From positions 124,001 through 188,000 of the forward strand of contig CAJQUW010000506.1 of the NCBI GenBank assembly GCA_907163375.1: a stretch of DNA of 64,000 nucleotides, given 5' to 3'. The notes under the pieces are model-generated. The model was not told where the DNA came from and did no database searches. It worked only from the letters and a program-made list of their open reading frames with translations. This DNA is from Prostheceraeus crozeri. Its lineage: Eukaryota > Platyhelminthes > Polycladida > Euryleptidae. Made by a program: the position numbers and the translations under genes. Position 1 is the stretch's first letter. Each line of letters starts with the position of its first letter. Below are positions 53,573-61,601 of this stretch, piece after piece.

Positions 53573-55289
53573 ACATTGTTTTGTATCAATTGTTAGACTT
53601 TTGTACTTCGAGGTCGTTTCGTCAAGCTATACGTCTCTATTTTGAATGTTGAGTTAGTTTTAGTATCGATACTATACATACAACAATCCAAAGTAATTGA
53701 TTGTTCAAAATAGCCTTAGATAGAGGATGACGGGTCTAGTCATATTATCCGACAAAAGATACTCTCATCAATATTCATTATTAAAGAAGATAGCTCGCAT
53801 CAGAAAATAGGACTAAATCCTTCAATTTCTGTACCAATCTGGTCAAACATTTCTAACAGCCAGTTTCTTGGGATGTATATGTAAAGTATTTCAGTGAAGT
53901 ATACTAATTATAAATTTCCTTTTGTTTGATGTGATGAGAGAAGCCTTTTTTATTGCTAAAAATAATGCATTAGGACGAGGTCTTTCGACCACACCAAGCG
54001 ACCATTCTCAGGTAATCCAAAAAAATAAAATGAATCGAAATTATGATATGAAAGTTCGACGAAACGATCTGCGTATTATTTAGCTTTAGTATCAGTAATA
54101 CTGCTAACAGTTGGGCCTATATTTTTGTCTAGGCCTATATTTTCTTACTTTTTGAATACCGGTATAACAAACAGATATTTGGTGATCGATGTTTAGATGA
54201 CTCATTAGATCTTCCCCGTTTTGACCATATTTTTTATATAAAGTTCAATTTATAGACCTCTACACATGTGTTTTCTCTCTGACAATACAATAATAGAAAA
54301 AAACTTATAAATTTTAGATAACAGCCAATCTTTTGTAAAGTATTCGTAAATGTAGGTGAGGGAATAACTTCATATGATTCCTTATTTAGATAGCCTGCAA
54401 TTATCTGAATATTTTGTACGGCTAAAATACAGTAGCCTATACTAAGTACTCACCGATATTTTCTCATGATATTGTATTTTAATCATGGTTTACATTACAC
54501 TCATGTGTGCAATGTAGTTTGATTTTTCAATAAAATGATAATTATATAATAAGAGATTACCTATTAATTTCAAGAAAATCGAAATAACTAGATTAAACCC
54601 GAAAAAACCCGGTATAAAAAACCCGCCCGGATATAACCCGATAAAACCCCGGGTGGGTTTTTTTGCCGACCAACCCTGCGCTCTCTGGCCCAGGGCTGCC
54701 ACCTATCAAAAATAAAAACCGGAAAGTCAAATCGGAATGGGCCCCCTTAAGTAAAAAAAATTACGAATCCTCAGTCAGTAAGTAAATAAATGGCATAACA
54801 TTGCTATTGATGTTTTTCCAATCATCAGTTTTTAACAGGTGCACTAGAATGCATGACTCGAAAAACTACTATTTTTAAAAGAACTGCTTTTGAAGGCTAG
54901 ATAGGATGTATTACTGAGACTCCTTCCCATCCCACAACACCAGCACGAATAATCAGCTCAACTGTTTCAAAGATAAACTTCTTCATTTTATTAAAACTTT
55001 TACATTCAAAATTAAAAGGCTCCGTGCAGCTATGTCATTTTATATTAATCATGCCATGACGTCACACGATAAAAGATCTCGTCTTTATTGTGAAGATTTT
55101 TTATGAAACATCTAGGGAATTGCAGTTCAGCTGTTCGATGTTTGGAAGACCACTTCTGAAGAGCGGTCTGGTCACAACACATATCTTCACACAAATTCCA
55201 CGGATCAACGCAGTCTAAAAGCTTGGGCATTGGCATTTCCTTATGCGCAATTGAGCCATTTTTCTTTCGAGAAACTGACAATGAATGAT

Positions 55290-55690
55290 AAAACTTCCTT
55301 TCCATGCTGTATAAAGTGATACCGAATGTCACTGAGGATAGGAGCATCTTCATGCAGGATGGAGTGCCAGCACTACTACCGACCGATCGCAAATTATTTA
55401 AAAAATCAATCATTTTCCTAAATCATGGATTGACCATCATGACAGCCTATGGAATGGCTTCCGATATTACCAGATTTAATGCTTCGTGACATTTTTTTGC
55501 GCTTGAACACGTCAAGGAAATGGTGCATTGGAATCCTCCTATGAATTTGGATGAACTGGAAAACAAAATTTGCACCGTTTTTCACCAGATTGACGAGCGA
55601 TTACGTAGAGACATGCTCTTGCGCTGCTGACCGAAGAATTAGATTGTGTTCGGGCGAATGGAGAGCAAGTAGAAAATAAACTGTCATAGT
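55290..55690 (+). pseudogene. Tc1/mariner-superfamily transposase C-terminal relic
   Basis: The plus strand reads SIFMQDGVPALLPTDRK (the QDG with the second catalytic Asp), then FFALEHVKEMVHWNPPMNLD with the L-K-E and P-x-N-L-x-EL spacing of the third catalytic region, EKICTVFHQIDERLRRDML, and in another frame ELDCVRANGEQVENKLS. This is the order of the DDE domain C-terminal part in mariner-like transposases. Several stops and frame changes. It differs from the mariner at 29 kb. Confidence 0.7.
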
Positions 55691-56762
55691 GCTGCTAGTG
55701 CTACTAGTGTCAACAACTGTGAGATTGCGAACCCAGTGAGGTCACATTAAAATAGTAACGAAAATGCATGTATTTACTGGTTTTACCTTTATTGTAACTT
55801 TGTCCTGATGAATGTCCAATAGTGACATGAAATCGATCGACCAACACTTGTAGTTTTTATTTTAAAATGTTAACAACTACTTTCTTTTTATTCATAAATA
55901 ACTTACAGAAAGTCATCACTGAGTCGTTAATTGCCATTTCAAAAAACTTTGAAATGATTAGTGAGAGAATAGGGAATTGATAAGTGACGTTGGGGGTATG
56001 GGATATCCTCTATATTAACAGGAAAGAAAATTATATCATAAACAAGGTTCAAAGTAAAGCATCATCCGCCACGTTACACAAAAAGAATAAATCCATGTCA
56101 CACAGACTGAATTGACGATTAAAAACTATTGCACACTACAGACACCATGCTAGTTAACATGATATTTAATTTAAAATGTTGCCCAGACCACGACAGGAGA
56201 TATATAGAGATTTGATTTAAGCCACTACGAGAAGCAGTGTACTAACTTTTCTGGAATTTTAGCCGTGCAGTCAGCATGCCTGTAAATAGTCAGTAACTCA
56301 CATGCAGATCAATCTTCATCCGACCTACAAAAATCTAAAATTGATAAAATGCATGTAGTTGAAATCTCAGTGTGTAGAGCTCGTTTTTTAAAATTGATAT
56401 TTACAAACAGTAATGCAAATAGCACAAAGGTCAGCTGCCGAATTTCCAAGCACATCCACCTACTGATGGTTTGCGCGGTGTTACTGATTCCTTACAATAG
56501 GGAAAATTGCAGTGATGACGGCTAAGAAGCCAAAAACGTTTACAGTTCCGACTTAAACGTAAGTTCCTTATTTCAAACATTAGAAATAAAAAAAACAATG
56601 ACATATCCAAAAGAAATTTTAAACAAGATTGTGACAACAGCTGCTTGATTATAGCTCAGACGCCATGGCATAATTAAACGTAGCATCAATAAGAAAGGAA
56701 ATGCTTATCACATAGGCAGTTGCTTGCAAGATTTCAATTTCCGTTGGTGTCTTAGACGAAAT

Positions 56763-56951
56763 TTAACCGCTTTTACAACAGGTAATCGCATATTCATTCG
56801 TCACTCCCCTGTATTCACGAAACTTTTTGTAGATATCTCTTTCATTCTCTTCTTTTTCTAGCAAGCCTCTTGAAAGGAGCATTTTGTGGAGAATCAAAGC
56901 AATCAAAACTCCAAACGAACGTAGTACAACTTTTTCGTCAAGCATTCCCAC
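56763..56951 (-). other. Unrecognised minus-strand frame after an acceptor-like site
   Basis: The frame GMLDEKVVLRSFGVLIALIL then HKMLLSRGLLEKEENERDIY ends in YAITCCKSG and a stop, and is preceded on the minus strand by AATTTTAG, an acceptor-like sequence. Hydrophobic segment then charged helix. No similarity recognised; possibly a terminal exon, possibly chance. Confidence 0.2.
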
Positions 56952-57074
56952 CTAAAATTATTTCTTATTTCGGAATCTTGATTACTTGCAATTGTAGAAG
57001 GATCTTCTGTTCAAGTGTCACGCGGATTTTTAGAAAGTACCTGCTTTGAAATTCATAATTGTTTAAAATTGAAG

Positions 57075-57475
57075 GGCCCCTTCACGAGCTGAATAGGCTC
57101 CTTAACAATCTAAGAAGGTCCCCACACAATATCAAGAGAGCCCCTAACGATCTCGAAAGGTCACCTTTACAATATAAATGAAATACCTTTCGATCTCAAG
57201 AGGGCCCTTCTCGATTTTAAAAAGGGGCCCATCACAATCTAAAAGAACCCCTCACGATCTCAGAGGGCCCTTTCACAATCTAAAAGGGTTCATCACGATC
57301 TCAAGAGGACCCCTCTGATCTCAAGAGGGCCCTTCACAATCTCAAAAGGGCCCCTCACAATCCTAGAGGGCCCATTCACAATGTAAAAGGGCCTCATAAC
57401 AATCTCAAGAGGGCCCCCTCAAAATCTTAAAGGGCCTCTCACCATTTCGAAAGGGCCTCTAAAATGCTTCAGAAA
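57075..57475. repeat. GGGCCCCTCACAATCTCAA minisatellite
   Basis: About fifteen imperfect units of 25-30 bp, consensus AGGGCCCCTCACAATCTCAA plus a few variable bases, with GGGCCC and GATCTC or AATCTA alternating. Unit length and sequence vary, so the array is old or fast-evolving. Confidence 0.9.
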
Positions 57476-57561
57476 GCAAATTATTTGTTCCTTGGTAGAA
57501 CATTTTAGTTTAGTATAAAAAAGACGGAATTCCGGTTAAAACCGGAAGAATGGCAGCCCTG

Positions 57562-59034
57562 CTGGCATCACCTGATGTCAGAATACCACCAACACATCAC
57601 CAAAATCAGTCCATTTCAGCACACGGAACACTATTCCAGGTCCTTAACATTGACGTTCAACTCAACATTGAACTGAAACCATATCCTAAAATCTTCTATA
57701 GGCCCTACACAAAAATCAAAAAAATCAAATGTCGAAATTAATGAATGGAAAATTTAGCATTCCGACGTTGCATCAAAAATTGCAATGGTTTAGGAAGATT
57801 CTATAAGAATTGCATTATCAATAATTATTAATAAATTCACTCGAAACTGAAATAAATGTTTCAGAAAAAAATTACAAGCTTCCTTTTGAAAAGAATCTAG
57901 CTTTCAAAATTTTACTGTCACATAAATTTACTGACATTTTACCTACAAAAAAATTTATATATAAAATCAAAAATTGTATCTTTATATTAAATAAAATTGT
58001 CTAAAATATCTATGACATCGTTGTGGTATCTATGTCTCTATATAAGACGTACAAGATGTATGCAATTACATAAATGAGACTTTCGGCAGAAGATTTTTTT
58101 TATGAAATACTACCTCACTTTTTGGGCTTGCATTCAATGGCTGAGATGGAGTTGTGCACTCTAAAGCAACCCACAGACAGAATGAGTCCAGATCGACCAA
58201 AAACATGTGAGAAAACTTGCAAATCTTCTAGATTTTTGTGGATCAGCACTGCTGGGGAACGCTCTCATTTATTTCAAGGTCAACAACGGTAAGTGGAGAA
58301 ATTTATGGCAGTCTCACGATCGTTCTGTCAACAGTTTGTCATTATTTTCTTACGGGAAGTCATGACGAAGATCTAAATGGCTGAATTTGCTATGGCTGAA
58401 CAATTGCTATGGCGTCGCAATTTTTGCACCGGACACGTCAAGTGAGTCAAAAAGCATAAAAACATGTATACCAACTTTGACAAATACTTGATGAGTATTC
58501 GCAAGTAAATATGGCACAGAATAAGCCTAGACATATTCTCACACGAGATAATATTTTAAAACTTATCATGACATTCTCTGCCATAAGTTTGTTCGGCAAC
58601 TCCATTGGCAACTGGATGTGAAATCAGAAAGCTACATAGCATCATCATCCCGCAATAATGTCGTTCGATTTACCTCTTATCAGATTTTCAGATTGAATAC
58701 GGTCAAAGTTTGAAATGAAGAGAACAATTGGTAAATCATCTTGCTCCATTAAATGAATAATCCCAAGTTTGGAAGAAGCGGGAATCAAGAAGCGAATAAA
58801 CGTGCTAAATTTTTATAACTGCGTCGCACAGACTAGTTATTGCAATTTTACGATTTAAAACAAATCTGTGACTAAGTCCATGCATGCAGGTTTACAGAAG
58901 ACCATGCTACAAATGACGCTTCATTAAGTGGCATTCCAAAATTAACATTGACGATTAAAATCAAATCAAAAAAGGCCATGATCATCATAGAACGGTGTCT
59001 GAAAGCTTTCTCAAGCACTGCCCCATTGATCATG
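57562..59034. other. No confident feature upstream of FoxJ2/3
   Basis: AT-rich DNA. A 72-codon frame at 58074-58292 is not recognised. This region probably includes the 5' flank of the FoxJ2/3 gene, but no promoter element is evident. Confidence 0.4.
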
Positions 59035-59036
59035 CC

Positions 59037-59103
59037 CATAGACATCGAACATTAATCATTAAGGTCCTAGTTAAGACCTAGTTGTTGTTGTTCGATGTCT
59101 ATG
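59037..59103. repeat. Hairpin-forming inverted repeat
   Basis: CATAGACATCGAAC (59037-59050) and its exact inverse (59090-59103) flank a 39-bp loop that itself contains AGGTCCTAGTTAAGACCT, a smaller imperfect inverted repeat. It lies about 430 bp upstream of the FoxJ2/3 start codon. It could be a small MITE or a structured regulatory site. Confidence 0.75.
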
Positions 59104-59534
59104 CTCATACCCTTGCGGACTGACATATCAATCGCCTTCTTATGTCATCATTCATCAATCATTCATCATGTCATATGGATCAATCAACGGACTAATGACC
59201 AGTCAGCGAAGGTGCTTGTTGAAATATCTCCATGAAGTCAGTGGCAGTCAATGGCATGATTTTGAGCAAAGGAGTGTACTCTACATTAACTCAACAAAAA
59301 AAAAGTAATGTGATTTCCTTCACTAAAAGAGATCTTATAGTCAAAGATCTCTCGCATATATTAACTCGACTTCAATGTGAATTCTCGGCTTTTGATTGAG
59401 AATTTGCTGCGCACAAAGCGGAGGGATTGTGAAAATCATTGTAAATAGCAGTACATAGTAAAAGATGCAGGATTATTTTGTTTTAATTTTCATTTTAAGT
59501 TGGTAACTGAGCCCTAGGCGTCAGAATCAACAAG

Positions 59535-59849
59535 ATGGCTGAGCTAGAGAGTAGTTTGACAGCCATGGATTGGCTCCCTAAACTGACAGTCGGTAGCATG
59601 GCAAACGGGAGGGACCCAAATTCATCATTAGCAGGAAGCTTGTCTATACGAAAAAATATGGCTGATTGTGATGCTGACAGGGGGGAAATTAACTGTACGA
59701 AAAGTGACGGGAAACCTCCATACAGTTATGCAAATATGATAACGTTTGCTATACAAAGCTCCCCGAAAAAGAAAATGACTTTGAGTGAAATTTATCAGTG
59801 GATATGTGAAAATTTCCCTTATTACAATAAAGCTGGAAGTGGATGGAAG
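59535..59849 (+). CDS. FOXJ2/3: FoxJ2/FoxJ3-type forkhead gene, first coding exon
   Basis: 105 codons from ATG 59535 to a GTAAGT donor at 59850 (phase 0). The N-terminus MAELESSLTAMDWLPKLTV matches the SELESSLTSMDWLPQLT start of vertebrate FOXJ3 and FOXJ2, a signature of this subfamily. The forkhead domain begins at about residue 58 (DGKPPYSYANMITFAIQSSP, then KKKMTLSEIYQWICENFPYY) and is cut after GSGWK, the same position as the exon junction in vertebrate FOXJ2/3. The rest of the domain (NSIRHNLSL) should be on the next exon, which is not found before the window end. Product: nuclear sequence-specific transcription factor. Confidence 0.95.
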
Positions 59850-60239
59850 GTAAGTTAATACTCCGGGATGGTTAATTGCTCAAAAATAATGTTGGTCCTT
59901 TATCGAACAAGTTTGCTGATGTAGACAGGTACAAAAATTATATGTTGAACCATGATTATCAAGATTTACAAACCGTTTATGGTTCGAGAGTACATGCACA
60001 GGTCGAGTTGTATGGATAGGTCCTAAGTTTTCAAAATGACATGAAATTGAATTCTATCAGGTGTCTGGAAATGACCACCGTGACGTAGGCTATTTGATAA
60101 TAGCGTGCCTAAAAGGACATTATTCATGTCTGGACTATGTACTATTTGTGACTATTATTTGACTTGTGTGGGAAAATCCTTCATTCGTAGATTTTGCATT
60201 CATGGATGTAACGGAATATCTTTCAAATAAGAAAAGCTA
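59850..60239 (+). other. FoxJ2/3 first intron, start
   Basis: Begins with the GTAAGT donor. No exon or element recognised in this part. The intron continues through the LINE and satellite to beyond the window, unless the gene is truncated. Confidence 0.6.
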
Positions 60240-60823
60240 CTTCCTTACATTTATGATTGTCCGCTACATCAGCAACTGGCAAGGATGATCTGTTTGCCAG
60301 TTCTTTCATCTCTAATAATTCTAATTTTGATTCATGCCCTATAGTACTTCCACATCTTGTGGTCACCGATGCCCAGATGCCATTCTTCGACATCTCTGAG
60401 AGGAAAGTTTTGAATATATTAAGGAATTTGAAGCCATTGAAGTGCTGGGCACGATGATATTCCAGGTATTGTGTTAAAGAAGTGACCTCCATAGTCGGTT
60501 CCAGTACTCAATCGACTGCAACAGCTATCATTCGCAGCGGTTAGGTGCACTTCTTTTAAAGTTGCCCACGTGGTTCCTATTCCAAAGAAGAAATATAGGA
60601 GATTTATGTGACCCGTGCAATTATTGTCCATTTCCAATTACTTCTATTATAAGCAAGGTTTCGAATCTTCGACATCTGAAACCTTGATTTCCCATCTCCA
60701 ATGCCACAGCTTGTTAAGTGCTCGTCAGTATGGGGTTAGCAAGGCTCGTTCCACAGTTGACCTTTTAGCACATGCGCAGAGAATATTTTCCGGAGATCTG
60801 AAGAATTCCACTTGGGCTTAATA
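60240..60823 (+). mobile_element. CR1/jockey-like LINE RT fragment, left part
   Basis: Plus-strand pieces read VTDAQMPFFDISERKVLNIL, RNLKPLK, then AGHDDIPGIVLKK (the RT0 block), VAHVVPIPKK, ITSIISKVSN-like residues and LLSARQYGVSKARSTVDLL (the block QYGFRKSRSTxDLL). Several frame changes. The fragment stops at DLKNSTWA, just before the motif A region, which is found 620 bp further on. Confidence 0.8.
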
Positions 60824-61445
60824 AGTGTGCCTAATGTGTTTTTAATTTTTCTTTTCGGGCGCTCTTGAAATGTGAATTTCCATCGTGCCCCGCGTTAACC
60901 CCATTTGCATCTCTGATATGCAACTCATCTTTGGTCATCATCGCTTGACTAGTTTGGAGAGTCTGCAGCCCGACTGGAATCTTTACATGTTTTGCTGGAT
61001 TAATCCGGCGCGCCGACGCGCTCGATAAGCGATATTTTCTAAAAATAGAACATATCCCGGCGCGCCAGCGCGCCGGGATCTTAGAATTTCTATAAATAGC
61101 GCACTTCCCGGCGCGACGGGGCGGCGCGCTTTGGCCTTTGATGAAGTACATTTTAGGATACTATTCGTTCGTGCAAATATAACGCAAAAAAATTGCGAAT
61201 GAAAGGCTGAAAACGTATTCGTTCAAGTTAAATTACTGTGTTCGGTTACGGCGCGCATTAACCTCATCATGCGGATTTTGATTGAGTAGAATCTATAAAT
61301 AGAATTTGGCGCCGGCGCGCTTTAATCCGGAAGGATCTATAAATAGATTTTGCTCCCGGCGCGCCGGCGCGCCTTAGTCTGGAATAATCTATAAATGGAA
61401 TTTGTTGCCGGCGCGCTTGATGTAAAGATTCCAGTCAGGTCTGCA
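60824..61445. repeat. GGCGCGCC / TATAAATAG repeat block inserted in the LINE
   Basis: About six degenerate units of roughly 50-55 bp, each combining a CCGGCGCGCC(GGCGCGCC) core with TCTATAAATAG, occur at 61005-61125 and 61300-61420, separated by a less repetitive middle. The block lies between two LINE parts that would otherwise be contiguous. GTCTGCAGCC...GGAATCTTTACAT at 60961-60988 is an inverted copy of GATGTAAAGATTCCAGTC...CTGCAG at 61420-61446, so the repeats sit between inverted flanks. GC content is far above the surroundings. Confidence 0.88.
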
Positions 61446-61601
61446 GCAGTGTCCTTTGACGTGTCAAAGGCATTCGATCGAATCTGGTGCCTGGCTTTTC
61501 TCAATAGGCCTAAGCTTCTATCACACAGAATCCATGCGGAAGTTGTTAGACGGATAGATGACTTCCTGACTATAAGTTCTATTATAGTTCCTGTCGACGT
61601 G
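61395..61601 (+). mobile_element. CR1/jockey-like LINE RT fragment, right part
   Basis: The frame carries AAVSFDVSKAFDRIWCLAFL (RT motif A), LLSHRIHAEVVRRIDDFLT and ISSIIVPVDVCEVSG, the stretch between motifs A and B in CR1/jockey-type LINEs (RSISVRVDG...AGVPQGS). It runs directly into the first satellite monomer at 61602. Confidence 0.85.

Larger units (their letters stand above)
48961..54678 (+). mobile_element. hAT DNA transposon (hAT-B), 5.7 kb, with intron
   Basis: The left end is CAGGGTTGGTC followed shortly by AAAACCCACC; the right end, inverted, is CAGGGTTGGTC then GGCAAAAAAACCCACCC. Both subterminal regions also hold CCCGCCCGG-type motifs (49010 and 54620). The 8-bp duplication CGCTCTCT flanks it. 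The plus strand encodes a hAT transposase (BED finger, DUF659-like core, C-terminal dimerisation block) over 51.18-53.57 kb, with a 495-bp intron. A few frame changes indicate decay. Confidence 0.95.
54691..57561. mobile_element. Candidate non-autonomous hAT-like element
   Basis: The left end CAGGGCTGCCACC is matched by the inverted right end CAGGGCTGCCATTC. Both ends have CCGGTTTT or AAAACCGG close by. The left end lies only 12 bp beyond hAT-B. The flanks share CTGGC but give no clean 8-bp duplication. The interior holds a mariner-like relic (55.29-55.69 kb) and a GGGCCC minisatellite (57.07-57.47 kb) but no hAT transposase. Confidence 0.6.

Noticed and set aside
56431-56637. 68-codon minus-strand frame as a host exon
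   Set aside because: No similarity recognised and no convincing splice sites on both sides.
54683-57569. 8-bp target duplication for the third hAT-like element
   Set aside because: Flanks CTCTGGCC and CTGGCATC share only CTGGC at different offsets; I do not claim a duplication.
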